A stretch of 47,101 bases of DNA from a virus. The notes under the pieces were generated by a model. That model saw nothing but the letters and a program-made list of their open reading frames with translations, was not told where the DNA came from and made no database searches. Made by a program: the position numbers and the translations under genes. Where the stretch lies: IMG/VR virus record IMGVR_UViG_3300031839_000645, positions 1 to 47,101 of that record. One strand, 5' to 3'. Shown here piece after piece: positions 30,401 to 38,580 of the stretch. Position 1 is the stretch's first letter, and each line of letters opens with the position of its first letter.

Positions 30401-33116
30401 CACCATAAGAGTAAGGCCTTATTCCAAATGTGCTATCAGGGCTATACATAACAGCAGCTTCTGAAGAATGATATAAACTTGCAAATGTTCTTTCCCAATC
30501 AGTTCCATTAGTATCAAGCCTATATTTATATCCAAAATTATAACTTCCAAATTCTGCAGAACTAGCTCCGTAGTAAACATCCTCCAAGTTATCAGCCTCA
30601 CCTTCAGTTAAATACAATGGATTTCCATCAGAATCCTTGCCTACAACTCTATTTGAAATACCATTTATTCCAGAGTAACCATTTAGAACAGAATCATAAA
30701 CTTCATCTACATTGTCATCAATAATATTTGCAGTATCACTAGCAGCTACCGATACTGCACCAACTCTACCATCATCAGTTGTTATATAACCATTGCTTAA
30801 ATTATTAGGATCACCATAATTAATTACTTGATTTAATAAACCTGATTGTAAAATTGTTCTATCAGTTTCTGTTCTTTCTGCTCTAACAACTCTAAAACCT
30901 GATATTTTTTTTCTTACATGTTCTGGTATTCTAAATGTAAAATTTATAGCTAAATCAAATGTATAATGATAACCTGATGTTCCGTCTGGAGCAAAAGGAA
31001 CCATTTGACCAACAGTTAAGGAATCAGGAGTATCAACATTGGGCAAACAACTAGTGTCATCATAATGTACCCTATGCCCTGGAACTGGACAATCTACATG
31101 TGCGCTCATTCTATAATCTTGAGCTAAAGTATTTTCTTTCCATTTGGTCAAACTATTACTTGCGTCTCTTCCAAGTTGTGTATTTTGTAAATCAAGTTCC
31201 CAAGCTTTATCGTGATGAAAAGGCATTTGTATATCTCCTATCCATAATACATTTCCTGGATCTCCATTTAAATCATATACCAATACACCAAATCTATAAG
31301 TTTCTCCACGCTGATAACCTCTTTTATTTCCAGATGCATGAGGATCTTTATTTGAACCAATCGTGAAACTTGCTTTGTATTCAGTATCTACATTATTAGT
31401 GCCTCCAGAAGGACCTGCTAAATTATCCGTTTTAATAGAATCATTAGGTACATTTGTAGAAATAAAAGGACTTGCACTATCATCTATTCCACCTCTATTA
31501 CCCTGAGTGTCAGATACTTTTGGAACTTGTGTAAATGAAAAAATGCAACCGCCTAACTCATTACGGCCTGGAGCAGCATCGCTTCCAGCATAGTAACCAT
31601 AACTAATTCCACCTAATATATTTCTAGGTTGTTCTGTATTGTTTAAACTGTTATCAAAATTATTATTATTCCAAATAGCTTTTCCTTTTGTAGATAAATA
31701 CCTATGTGCTTGTTGTAGCTGTAACCCAGTTAAAGGTGCTTTTGTATAACTTGTAGAACTTCCTGCCTCAACAACTAAAGATTCATCATAAGTGCTTCCT
31801 TGTGGCAAATAATAATCTTTAATACTATCATCTGTTGTGGTTAATGATCCACCACTTAATGTTCCCGTTTCATCTCTAGAATATCTTAAAACTTTTACAT
31901 TCCATTCTTTTTCTGTAATGTAATTTTGTTTTTGTCTAAGATTAGCAGCAAACAATACATTATCCTTAATTGCAATATCTTTACAAACATCCCATGTATT
32001 TGATGGAATTAAAATATTTTCAATACCATTTTCTATAACTGTAGTTAAAGATGTATGTCTAAACTCTACTTCATTATTGGCATCTATATTTTTTGTGGCT
32101 ACTTCTGATACTTCTGGAACAGATCCTAATGATTGATAATAAATAGAATAAACTACTATAGAGTCAAATCTTGTGTCAAGATTTTGTACTCTTAACAAAA
32201 ACCCATCATTTGACTGTGCTCCTGGATCTCCTCCATAATAAGTGCTAGAAGAGCTACTGCTTGCATTTGATATATGGTAAACATTACTAAATGGAGAGAT
32301 ACCTGATTCTGCACCTGAATCAGTTATATATTTAAAACAATATTGATATACTCCAACAGGCAATGTTCCACTAATTGTTTTTTCAAGTGCTATTTGATTA
32401 TGTCTGGCTTTTGGTGATAAATCTAGTTCACCAGGATCTAATTGATGTATTTCTGGATCATTTATTGATAAAGTTCTTAATGGATTTTTATTATCAGTCC
32501 AATATATTCTTGAAATAGAATCATTTTCAATTACACCTTCTACCCTGCATTTAATTAATGGATCCATTCCAATATTAGGAAATTCATTTGTTGATGCATC
32601 AGGATGAAATGCAACTCTTAAATCTTGGGCTTCTTTTACATTGCCCTCTCCGTCAAATATTATTCTAAAAAAAGCTGTTCTAAAATCACCAGTAGATTGT
32701 GATCCAAAACTTAACCCATATCCAATATAACCACATACAATTAATATTAATTCATTTCTAAATGAATAATGACCAACTATGTTAGCAACTGATCTCATAG
32801 GATTTGCACCAATAGTATTTGGCCTACCTCCTACATCTTGAAATAAATTAGATGTAGTTGGTTGATCTGTAGCAACAACTTGTAAAATTCCTTCATCTAT
32901 TTTTGTGGTATAATTATTTGGAACAGTTTTAGTTATAGAATCTAAATCTAAAACTATTTTATTTCCATTAATATTTTCGACAGTAAATGTAGTTCCATCA
33001 CTATTGACAATCTTAATGTTCATAGCATCTCGATACGATCCTTCAATTTGATATCTTGGATCAACATCAACAACAAGCCCTTTACTAAATCCTTTAGGTG
33101 CGCTTTTTTCTGCCAT
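27402..33116 (-). CDS. Very large tail 'muzzle'/stabilization-like protein
   Basis: This is a 1904-residue, beta-rich, acidic protein. The opening GFSKGLVVDVDPRYQIEGSY followed by RDAMNIKIVNSDGT and ENINGN is the recognisable start of stabilization or muzzle proteins in crAss-like and related podoviruses ('GLNxDxxP...GxYxDAxN...EN..GN'). In those phages the protein forms the distal end of the short tail and gates DNA. Here it is clearly larger than the roughly 1000-residue versions I recall, so extra domains are likely in the Ser/Asn/Tyr-rich centre. It is coupled to the ring-protein gene upstream and the ejection-protein gene downstream by TAATG. No glycosidase or lectin motif was identified. 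Confidence 0.75.
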   Translation of the reverse strand: MAEKSAPKGFSKGLVVDVDPRYQIEGSYRDAMNIKIVNSDGTTFTVENINGNKIVLDLDSITKTVPNNYTTKIDEGILQVVATDQPTTSNLFQDVGGRPNTIGANPMRSVANIVGHYSFRNELILIVCGYIGYGLSFGSQSTGDFRTAFFRIIFDGEGNVKEAQDLRVAFHPDASTNEFPNIGMDPLIKCRVEGVIENDSISRIYWTDNKNPLRTLSINDPEIHQLDPGELDLSPKARHNQIALEKTISGTLPVGVYQYCFKYITDSGAESGISPFSNVYHISNASSSSSSTYYGGDPGAQSNDGFLLRVQNLDTRFDSIVVYSIYYQSLGSVPEVSEVATKNIDANNEVEFRHTSLTTVIENGIENILIPSNTWDVCKDIAIKDNVLFAANLRQKQNYITEKEWNVKVLRYSRDETGTLSGGSLTTTDDSIKDYYLPQGSTYDESLVVEAGSSTSYTKAPLTGLQLQQAHRYLSTKGKAIWNNNNFDNSLNNTEQPRNILGGISYGYYAGSDAAPGRNELGGCIFSFTQVPKVSDTQGNRGGIDDSASPFISTNVPNDSIKTDNLAGPSGGTNNVDTEYKASFTIGSNKDPHASGNKRGYQRGETYRFGVLVYDLNGDPGNVLWIGDIQMPFHHDKAWELDLQNTQLGRDASNSLTKWKENTLAQDYRMSAHVDCPVPGHRVHYDDTSCLPNVDTPDSLTVGQMVPFAPDGTSGYHYTFDLAINFTFRIPEHVRKKISGFRVVRAERTETDRTILQSGLLNQVINYGDPNNLSNGYITTDDGRVGAVSVAASDTANIIDDNVDEVYDSVLNGYSGINGISNRVVGKDSDGNPLYLTEGEADNLEDVYYGASSAEFGSYNFGYKYRLDTNGTDWERTFASLYHSSEAAVMYSPDSTFGIRPYSYGGEDKVAIVSLLKLYNEERRSNTNLNSYDENELITPRLNHGFDDYSTLAESALDSISSVIGAGSDLASLRYANTNPDKGLIFSTKKTTRDDESGVMVGKCHVYDTYWHHYVFNWDYYNNGLQERNAYVRGQNSISNTAFNIAETEGPFNDADNFTTLPNPKNNYSLGAYTIQAFPRQRYWSNLSNAKEIGDGEFVSKDFFADTAESGTGSIGYIKNRGFSNFTLGAAYVTSSDFEAYVKYGKLLDGEDDQLSYETVSTIQMGTRAILLSTTNFTFNVADPGLHIKTQQYLWNKSSKRILTLSTGDDVNHSFTKIPYYNYGNIWKENDGQYGGDSAEAIQSTRWINAGNFHPINVNSEHHHSTVFGGDTFVGLYSHQMTTSPYPEKSYSKWIVFPCESFVNTEMRSGYHLAAGDHIEGFDQDLPPFSNDWFYNDVYSQENTLKSYSSLQDTDQQFTDLPAEIAYSKTKLAGEQTDAFRIFPIFNFYDVESIYGQINRIINFQNEIHFFQENAFGQLLVNPRTFLQDTSGVQSIFTGSGDTIESHQYISIKYGTKHMHSVVASERNLYFFDIRFAKLLKYGTDKKLVSISDDLGTRDLFEKAVEYGRLKSEERYHAAIRVSLADMPLYFIGIHGAFDYTTNSLYMTFSDRLRVDGRDNALNPTGTYLYTGDIDASLGIDPFNNTQTGAFPEKTFLSTTVGYNEDIDSVISKYSVYPQQWIEHNGKIYTPKSRIPWIQYFLEPNDSLLGLENGFRNSSSIYGQRLFGVYSSDFENNESGYEYFTHELADGNLQLWEWEGNKEEKTFFFGEVKNHPSDPTDEELNQTNYQPNITLDNPYPVLNLSSSEETLQSSKIIHKSYIEKVINDGPSENKKFDNLGIVTTVVSNSDNSENILSYYSGGTVQRNLENLSPSMYFEELTFFTDNNPEVKMDIASSNKPGYPSNTSFSDMLYKYREGILRIPLRNQNVTQRAIGTYLRAKLSARTTEKINIFAIIAKYRKSYN

Positions 33117-34129
33117 TAGTAACTATTTAATCCGTCATATAAAGGTGGATTGAAAGAAGTGACAGGAACTTTGGCATTCCATATCTTTCCAATTTTCAAT
33201 AACTCAATTGAACTTGGCATGTTATCATCTCCACGAACCTTACCACACAATTGATACCATCTTCTTTCTAAATCTTTAACTATATATTGTGGAACTTCTC
33301 CAGCATAATAACCTACAAGCTTATGTTTCCACATAACATATTGAGCAACAGCTTCTTCATGTCCTTGTAATATCATAGGATATCCCTCTGGAGACATTGG
33401 TACAGCTAAATAGCTAATATGAACATCACTTGTATAATCTGTAGAAAAATTAACTCTATTTCCATTTATATAAAATCTATCTAATAGACTTGATACTTTG
33501 CTTTTATATTGCGAGCTAGTTGGTTGTACGATTACATCTCCAGCTCTAATGCTTAAAAGCTTAACCATATTATCTGGCAATCTTACTTGTCTATTATGTA
33601 GTCTTTCTTTACCTCCTTCAAAAAATTGTGAAATTTTTGCACCACCACTTGTCATAAGAGTAACATGATTACCTTCATCACCTCCTCTATTATACGTTAA
33701 GGTTAAAGTGTTTCCACCTGCAGTCCAAGAAGCATTAACGCCTAAAAGTGTATCATAATTTGAACTATTTAATATAGTTACCGCACCAGCCATTGTAGTA
33801 TCTAAATCTGCTTCTATAGGTATTATATAATCATCTACATTACCTGGAACAAAATCTGCAGTAGAAGTTGTTCTAAAATAAAATCTTGTAGAATTTATTT
33901 CTATAAAACTTTTTACAGCTGGATTATTTAAAAATTCTATTTTAGCATCTGCTGCGGTTGGACCTGAAGGCGAATAAACAATTTCTTTTTCTAAAAATGT
34001 TTTATTACTTCCTATGTATTGTTCTGCCTCAAATGACCATTCAGCCCAAGAATCAATATGTTCTGTATATTCTTTAAGACCAAGATTTCTTGACACATTA
34101 TTAAAAACTCTATTTACTGGTATATGCAT
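33116..34129 (-). CDS. Tail collar/ring protein (crAss-like type)
   Basis: This 337-residue protein has an N-terminal part with a beta-rich insertion (residues about 50-180). The C-terminal part is well conserved-looking: DVHISYLAVPMSPEGYPMI, EAVAQYVMWKH, RRWYQLCGKVRGDDNMPS and ELLKIGKIWNAKVP. I associate this sequence style with ring or collar proteins of crAss-like phages, which stack below the portal in a short tail. The insert around 60-180 could be an added domain exposed at the collar. The gene is coupled to the 1904-residue gene and follows a small virion-surface-like gene by one base. Confidence 0.75.
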   Translation of the reverse strand: MHIPVNRVFNNVSRNLGLKEYTEHIDSWAEWSFEAEQYIGSNKTFLEKEIVYSPSGPTAADAKIEFLNNPAVKSFIEINSTRFYFRTTSTADFVPGNVDDYIIPIEADLDTTMAGAVTILNSSNYDTLLGVNASWTAGGNTLTLTYNRGGDEGNHVTLMTSGGAKISQFFEGGKERLHNRQVRLPDNMVKLLSIRAGDVIVQPTSSQYKSKVSSLLDRFYINGNRVNFSTDYTSDVHISYLAVPMSPEGYPMILQGHEEAVAQYVMWKHKLVGYYAGEVPQYIVKDLERRWYQLCGKVRGDDNMPSSIELLKIGKIWNAKVPVTSFNPPLYDGLNSY

Positions 34130-34130
34130 A

Positions 34131-34592
34131 TTATGATGATGCTATAAATAATTCTAACTGTTGATTTGCAGCTCCCTTAACTTTTATTGCAGTTGCATTA
34201 TCTAATGTTGTACCACCATTATCTCCTTCGCAAGTAGTTCCTGTATAGATAATACTACTATCTGCAGCTAATGATGTGTATGCTGCATCACTATCTTCAT
34301 CATCTAAACCTACTTGTAATGTTGTGCTAGAGTTTAAATTTGTAATTCGTATATATTTAATATCTGCTCTTACAAATGCTCCATCTGCAGTAGTAGTTCC
34401 AAGTGTTGCAATCTTAGTTAAGTTTGTATTAGACAACTTAATAATTCTCTTAGTTACATTAGCAATAGAACTATAGGTATGCGTGTATGTTTGTGCAAAA
34501 TCCAAATCATTACTTTCACCATTGGCGTGATCTATAGCCAATGCTTCTGTTATTGTTACAGTTAAAGACTGTGCTGTTAATTCATCTGCCAT
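34131..34592 (-). CDS. Small beta-rich protein, distant relative of the 3961-4765 pair
   Basis: This 153-residue acidic protein is Thr/Ser/Ala-rich. The segment KYIRITNLNSSTTLQVGLDD with a following hydrophobic 'SSIIYTG' resembles the 'YALIKN..DTDYAI' and 'PGEGMF' motifs of the two small surface proteins at 3961-4765, so a shared beta-sandwich is likely. The ending QLELFIASS completes a last strand. It lies between a collar gene and another structural gene, so it is probably a tail or collar decoration. No family name is known to me. Confidence 0.65.
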   Translation of the reverse strand: MADELTAQSLTVTITEALAIDHANGESNDLDFAQTYTHTYSSIANVTKRIIKLSNTNLTKIATLGTTTADGAFVRADIKYIRITNLNSSTTLQVGLDDEDSDAAYTSLAADSSIIYTGTTCEGDNGGTTLDNATAIKVKGAANQQLELFIASS

Positions 34593-35060
34593 TTATGTTG
34601 TTTTTAATTTATTTATTTCTTTTTTAAAATTGCCTAAAGGCATTATTTTACATTTACTATATTTTTTTGGTCTTACCCAAACTATTTTATAATAATAATC
34701 ATCTAATATAGGAACTTTATATTTAACCAATTCACCTTTTTTATTAGATTCATTTATATCAATTCGATAATGGAATGCTCTTTGATGTTCTTTTTTATCT
34801 AAATATACATACCCAAAATCATTTGGCAAGTGTATTAATTCATTTCTTTTAACAACATCCCTTATCAATATTTCAAAAAACTTAGAAACAACTGCATAAT
34901 ACGTTTTATAATCCAGTTTGTTTCTTCTGTACTTTTTTTTACTCTTCAACCATTCGCCCCTAACAGTAACATCATCTTTAATGTTATTGTATATATCACG
35001 AGCTGTTTCGTACTTGTCTCTGTGCTTGCGACTGAACAAATTTTGTACTATCTCTTTCAT
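34593..35060 (-). CDS. Basic structural-type phage protein
   Basis: This 155-residue protein is very basic and Tyr-rich. The core FFEILIRDVVKRNELIHLPN followed by DFGYVYLDKKEH, and later YYYKIVWVRPKK, has the pattern 'I...I..G..V.LP..G...I.K' that I associate with a small structural or DNA-contacting protein of Bacteroidota phages. The only ATG gives a 65-nt overlap in another frame with the upstream ring gene, which is unusual here; a non-ATG start downstream is possible but no better candidate is visible. It may bind DNA or the portal; the function is not known. Confidence 0.65.
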   Translation of the reverse strand: MKEIVQNLFSRKHRDKYETARDIYNNIKDDVTVRGEWLKSKKKYRRNKLDYKTYYAVVSKFFEILIRDVVKRNELIHLPNDFGYVYLDKKEHQRAFHYRIDINESNKKGELVKYKVPILDDYYYKIVWVRPKKYSKCKIMPLGNFKKEINKLKTT

Positions 35061-35928
35061 CGTCTATTCTATCGTCTATTGTGTTAAGTGTTGTTTGCAT
35101 TTCTTTTGCTAATATTCTTTCATTTAAGTCAGTAATATAGTTTTGAGAAATAGGATACTCTGAATCATCACCACCAAAATCTTTCCATCTTGGATGTTTA
35201 GTAGGATCTGATAATAGCATATCGGAATAAAAAACATATTGAATTGGAGATAAATAGTTTCCTGAACCTGCACCTCGTAAATGTGATTTTAATTCTCCAA
35301 CAATTAGAACTAATTTTTGATTAGCAAATCTTGTTATAAAAGATGATGGACTTTTACTATTAAATCTATTATACTTTTTGTTTAAATATTCATTTTGAGA
35401 TACAACAGGAACGTCAATTACTCCGTGATTTTGATTTAAAGTAGTTTGACCTCTTCTTAATTGTAAATTTTTAACTCCGTATCCATCTATATTTATAATG
35501 TCGGGTAAAGAGAATGTAATACGACCATAATCAGCTTTTTCTTCACGAGTGTATCGATTATTAAAATCTCTACCATAATAATCTTCACTCCATATATTAG
35601 AAGAATTAGCTAAAGAAATACCAGCTTCTGTTATAGCTCTATCAGAAAATACAAGAGCTTCTCTACTGCTATCAGTATTTGCATCTATATACGCTTGCCA
35701 CTCTGGAATGCTTGCTTGAAAGTCATACGTACTATCAAGGTTAAGATTCTGAAAAAACTCTAATGGTATGCCTTTGCCATCTCTAATTATATCTTTTAAT
35801 ATTTCAGCTCTATAGTAATGTACCCAGAATTTAATTTGACGAATACCTATGCTTTCTTCTTTAGTAGTGGCACTACCACCATAAGCTATATTCTTTAAGT
35901 TGTATGCTATTTCATTCAAAGATGCCAT
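34996..35928 (-). CDS. Tail ring/adaptor protein (crAss-like type)
   Basis: This 310-residue protein begins with a helical region carrying IGIRQIKFWVHYYRAEILKD. This is close to the 'I.R.QIE.WIHNYRA.LIKQ' signature I recall from crAss-like ring/collar proteins. A beta-rich centre (LPDIINIDGYGVKNLQLRRG) and a region around the ring interface follow. The C-terminal end is Asp/Arg/Gln-rich and partly overlaps the next gene. Such proteins bind the portal-proximal ring. A TA-rich TAnnTTTG-like motif precedes its ATG, after a 97-nt gap with a hairpin, so a new transcription unit may start here. Confidence 0.75.
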   Translation of the reverse strand: MASLNEIAYNLKNIAYGGSATTKEESIGIRQIKFWVHYYRAEILKDIIRDGKGIPLEFFQNLNLDSTYDFQASIPEWQAYIDANTDSSREALVFSDRAITEAGISLANSSNIWSEDYYGRDFNNRYTREEKADYGRITFSLPDIINIDGYGVKNLQLRRGQTTLNQNHGVIDVPVVSQNEYLNKKYNRFNSKSPSSFITRFANQKLVLIVGELKSHLRGAGSGNYLSPIQYVFYSDMLLSDPTKHPRWKDFGGDDSEYPISQNYITDLNERILAKEMQTTLNTIDDRIDDERDSTKFVQSQAQRQVRNSS

Positions 35929-35932
35929 GATA

Positions 35933-35940
35933 CAAAAATA
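35933..35940 (-). promoter_or_regulatory. TATTTTTG, a TAnnTTTG-like element
   Basis: On the minus strand TATTTTTG lies only 4 nt before the ATG of the ring gene. A TTTTG lies 15 nt further upstream, just after a hairpin. The spacing to the ATG is shorter than at the other sites, so this is the weakest of the five. Confidence 0.3.
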
Positions 35941-35965
35941 CTTTATTTTATATTACAAAACAACA

Positions 35966-35999
35966 ATAGGCCTCACATCATAAAGATGATACAGCCTAT
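35966..35999 (-). terminator. Hairpin in the gap between two collar genes
   Basis: ATAGGC (35966-35971) pairs with GCCTAT (35994-35999), and an inner ATCAT/ATGAT can extend the structure. On the minus strand a T-rich stretch follows (TGTTGTTTTG). A second small hairpin (GAGC-TTTTT-GCTC) lies just upstream, close to the preceding stop. This looks like a partial terminator inside the late operon. Confidence 0.5.
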
Positions 36000-36025
36000 C
36001 ATTGAGCAGGGAGCAAAAAGCTCTT

Positions 36026-36970
36026 TTATACTGTTCTGCTTTGCTCCGCTTCAATAGATTGTGATTGATAGTTTGATCCTTCAATATTTGAAGTCATTAG
36101 TCTTACTGCATTTTGCACTATCTCATTACATATATGCATAGGCCAACCCCAATTATTTGCTCCTACAGGACCATTTAAATATTCTACACTATAAGTTGTA
36201 GTATTTACATTTTGGGAATAGGTGTAACTACCCATCTGTACATCTCTTGTACCCCAAGTGGAAGCGTCTCCAGTAGCATTAACGATACCATCTATTATAT
36301 CAGAATCTCCTGCTGCAACATTAGATGCCATGGGATATGTTATTATTCTAGCTCTCCACCTGCCACTATTATTCCATCCTTCTGGTCCTATATTATTCCA
36401 TCCTGCTAATTCTTGCCCACTTGCAATTTGCTTTGGAAAAACTCTTAGAGCAGATCCTTCCATATAATATTTTACATTATCATCATCTGCCTTATTAAAT
36501 GGATCGCTACTAGTGTTTGAATAGTGTATGCCATGCTCATTAGATTTTGCTAATTCTGCCTCTCTCCAATTTGAAAATCCACCAGTTGTTGGATTAACAT
36601 ATAAAACTTGCAAATGTAATAATCTTGCAAAAGGGTATCTACTTATAGATCTTAATGAATTTACTGGAACGCCATGATCTGTATTATCACTTAAACCTGA
36701 TGGTGTTCTAAATGGAACAGATTGTGCACCCTGTCTAGATGTATGCATAGTTATAATGCCTCTACTTTCAAACCTGCCTTCTAGCGTGTAGACTAATTTA
36801 CCTAAACATTTACGTATTTCTGGATCAGTATCATAAAGATCTAATGCTTTGTCAAACCAATCAAAGTAAGCAAGATTTAAGAACTTGTCTTTTTCTTCTG
36901 TAGTAAAATATGGTTGATCTGCTTTATCTAAAAGCAAGTCCATTAAATCATGTGCTTCTCCAAATGTCAT
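36026..36970 (-). CDS. Head-tail adaptor or collar protein
   Basis: This 314-residue protein starts with a helical adaptor-like region (FGEAHDLMDLLLDKADQPYF; EEKDKFLNLAYFDWFDKALD), as in phage head-tail connectors that begin with helices binding the portal. The middle is beta-rich with Trp/Asn/Gly clusters (GWNNIGPEGWNNSGRWRARI). The C-terminal helix (HICNEIVQNAVRLMTSNIEG) would close the fold. The position between the capsid module and the ring proteins fits a portal-proximal ring or adaptor. The start overlaps the upstream stop as TAATG. I am sure of the module but not of which ring it is. Confidence 0.7.
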   Translation of the reverse strand: MTFGEAHDLMDLLLDKADQPYFTTEEKDKFLNLAYFDWFDKALDLYDTDPEIRKCLGKLVYTLEGRFESRGIITMHTSRQGAQSVPFRTPSGLSDNTDHGVPVNSLRSISRYPFARLLHLQVLYVNPTTGGFSNWREAELAKSNEHGIHYSNTSSDPFNKADDDNVKYYMEGSALRVFPKQIASGQELAGWNNIGPEGWNNSGRWRARIITYPMASNVAAGDSDIIDGIVNATGDASTWGTRDVQMGSYTYSQNVNTTTYSVEYLNGPVGANNWGWPMHICNEIVQNAVRLMTSNIEGSNYQSQSIEAEQSRTV

Positions 36971-37650
36971 TAATTAACCTTTTCCTTTAATTCAATTGTT
37001 TGTTTTGTACGTGTTTTAGGGCCTCTAAGTTCCTTTTTAAGCAATGCATGTATATCTGCATTATCTTTTACCCATTGAACAGCTTGATCTTCAGTTAAAC
37101 CAATTGTAGTAGTGCCATACTTATATACACCATTTACTCTCGTAAACATATCTTTAGCCAAACACTTTTTAATAAAGATTTTAATAGGAGCATCTCCATC
37201 TGCTTTTACTTCTAAAAATCTTTTAGGATTATCGTTAGCATAAGCAATAACTTTAGCTTTACGAATGTTGTCATCCCAATCGCCATTCAATCCTATTAGA
37301 TGGCATATATCTTCTATTTCTTTTTTAGATAACATCGCAGCAGCTGTTACAGCATCAGCTTTTGCTAATGACTCTTCAGCTTTTTTACTTTCCTCAGCAG
37401 ACAAATCTTCTAAAAAAAATTGACCACCAACAACTAAAGGATGATTTTCTAAAAACTTATAAACTCTATTATCATACTCATCATTAATATCTAAGGCAAC
37501 TACTGCATTAAACATTTCAAATCCTGCTGATTTTTCTCCATCCATGTCAAGAAGTGCGATTTTTGATCCACCTCTACCAGTATAAGTTCCAAACTTTGCA
37601 TAGTTAAACTTTCCTGGATTTTTTGCTTTTACTAAAACTGTGTGTTTCAT
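36970..37650 (-). CDS. Hypothetical head-module protein
   Basis: This 226-residue basic protein has a beta-rich N-terminus (GKFNYAKFGTYTGRGGSKIA) and an Ala/Glu/Lys-rich coiled middle (LSAEESKKAEESLAKADAVT). Its C-terminal region looks helical and possibly DNA-binding (YGTTTIGLTEDQAVQWVKDN). I know no family for it. It is coupled by TAATG to the adaptor gene downstream and preceded by a 28-nt A-rich leader without Shine-Dalgarno. A minor head, completion or packaging-related role is possible. Confidence 0.65.
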   Translation of the reverse strand: MKHTVLVKAKNPGKFNYAKFGTYTGRGGSKIALLDMDGEKSAGFEMFNAVVALDINDEYDNRVYKFLENHPLVVGGQFFLEDLSAEESKKAEESLAKADAVTAAAMLSKKEIEDICHLIGLNGDWDDNIRKAKVIAYANDNPKRFLEVKADGDAPIKIFIKKCLAKDMFTRVNGVYKYGTTTIGLTEDQAVQWVKDNADIHALLKKELRGPKTRTKQTIELKEKVN

Positions 37651-37678
37651 TTTTTGTTTTGATTTAAATTAATACTCC

Positions 37679-37882
37679 CTATTGCGGTGGTAACTTCTTG
37701 CCTTTCTTTTCTTTGACAATTTTACCATTTTCTATCCAAGTTTTATTACCTGAATGTGTATTCCATTTGAAGCCGCTTTGTCCTCCAATATAGAAATTTT
37801 CTTTATCTCTTTTTTTTGCTCTCTCTATCTGTTTTTCCATCCCTTCTGGATCAACAGTTTTTAAATATTGATATAAATTCAT
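37679..37882 (-). CDS. Small Lys/Gly-rich hypothetical protein
   Basis: The chosen start, MNLYQYLKTVDPEGMEKQIE, gives 67 residues. A longer frame from 37912 would begin inside a perfect terminator hairpin and is rejected. The protein is basic: a first helix (MEKQIERAKKRDKENF), then FYIGGQSGFKWNTHSGNKTW and a Lys-rich tail ending KKLPPQ. No family is recognised. It is preceded 4 nt before the ATG by TATATTTG, placed after the terminator of the upstream gene, so it may begin a transcript. Confidence 0.65.
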   Translation of the reverse strand: MNLYQYLKTVDPEGMEKQIERAKKRDKENFYIGGQSGFKWNTHSGNKTWIENGKIVKEKKGKKLPPQ

Positions 37883-37886
37883 ATTG

Positions 37887-37894
37887 CAAATATA
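37887..37894 (-). promoter_or_regulatory. TATATTTG motif just after a terminator
   Basis: TATATTTG on the minus strand lies between the hairpin at 37903-37922 and the ATG at 37882. It could be a -7 promoter element re-starting transcription, or simply the T-rich tail of the terminator. The very short distance to the ATG argues for caution. Confidence 0.35.
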
Positions 37895-37902
37895 AGAATA
37901 AT

Positions 37903-37922
37903 GGAGGGGCAAAAGCCCCTCC
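37903..37922 (-). terminator. Strong intrinsic terminator after a head protein gene
   Basis: GGAGGGGC and GCCCCTCC pair perfectly as an 8-bp, mostly G/C stem with a 4-nt TTTT loop on the minus strand, followed by ATTATTCTTATATT. It lies 18 nt after the stop of the 37940-38500 gene. It probably ends or attenuates transcription of the capsid gene group. Confidence 0.8.
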
Positions 37923-37939
37923 GTTACTCAAATTATTAA

Positions 37940-38500
37940 TTATGCAGAAGCACTTTCTACTAATAGAGTAGTACCTACAACAACTTGCGTATATCCGCTT
38001 AAGTGCCAGTTTACACCATCACATAAAAGTGACATTCTTAAACCTTCAGTACTTTGAGATACTGAACCATCTACAGTAATTTTAGATACTCCATCAAAAT
38101 CATCTAAAGTACTGTTAGCACCACCAGTTACAATATATCCGTAAATATCAGTTGCATCTAAACCAGTTGTAATTATGAAATCAGCATCATCATCACAATC
38201 AGCTGTAATGATAAAATCATAATATACACCAGCTGAAGTAGCGGCAGTAGGTAAAGTTAAAGTTACATTATTATCAACAGCAGACATGTCAATAGTAAAT
38301 AAATTACCAGACTCTACAGTTGTTAATGTTCTAGTTACAGCAGCAGCATTAGTTATTGCTTCTACTGGTCTAGCTAATCTCATGTGAGGAGTGAATTTCG
38401 CCTCTTCGCCAGCGGCTAAAGCTCCATTTGATACATCTGTACCAACTGTAAAGTTTTTAATCGCTGTACGCAATTTATTAAAATCAAATTTCAAAGCCAT
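37940..38500 (-). CDS. Probable capsid decoration or head-fibre-type protein
   Basis: This is a 186-residue acidic, beta-rich protein. After a short basic N-terminus (MALKFDFNKLRTAIKNFTVG) it is dominated by strands rich in Thr, Val, Asp and Gly (NVTLTLPTAATSAGVYYDFI; DGVNWHLSGYTQ). Such chains are typical of capsid-surface proteins. The 'MSAVDNNVTLTLP' and 'VNWHLSGY' motifs resemble beta-sandwich domains seen in phage surface proteins generally. It lies two genes after the major capsid gene and is closed off by a strong terminator, which suggests high expression. The exact role is inferred. Confidence 0.65.
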   Translation of the reverse strand: MALKFDFNKLRTAIKNFTVGTDVSNGALAAGEEAKFTPHMRLARPVEAITNAAAVTRTLTTVESGNLFTIDMSAVDNNVTLTLPTAATSAGVYYDFIITADCDDDADFIITTGLDATDIYGYIVTGGANSTLDDFDGVSKITVDGSVSQSTEGLRMSLLCDGVNWHLSGYTQVVVGTTLLVESASA

Positions 38501-38530
38501 TTCTATTTATTTTTAAAAGTTAATTATTAA

Positions 38531-38565
38531 GGTATTACCGTTTAAGCTTCTCTTCCGTTAATACC
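38531..38565 (-). terminator. Hairpin in the gap upstream of the decoration-type gene
   Basis: GGTATTA (38531-38537) pairs with TAATACC (38559-38565), and CCG/CGG near the loop base can add to the stem. It lies between the 102-residue head protein gene and the 186-residue gene. It may act as an attenuator or as an mRNA-stabilising 5' structure for the latter. Confidence 0.4.
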
Positions 38566-38580
38566 AGTTAAGTGATTATT

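Noticed and set aside
35929-36025. Possible tRNA or small RNA in the 97-nt gap
   Set aside because: The hairpins here do not form a cloverleaf and no tRNA T-loop (GTTCNANNC) is present; a terminator plus promoter is simpler.
37679-37912. Longer form of the small gene starting at 37912
   Set aside because: Its first codons lie in the perfect terminator hairpin at 37903-37922. The ATG at 37882 is free of it.
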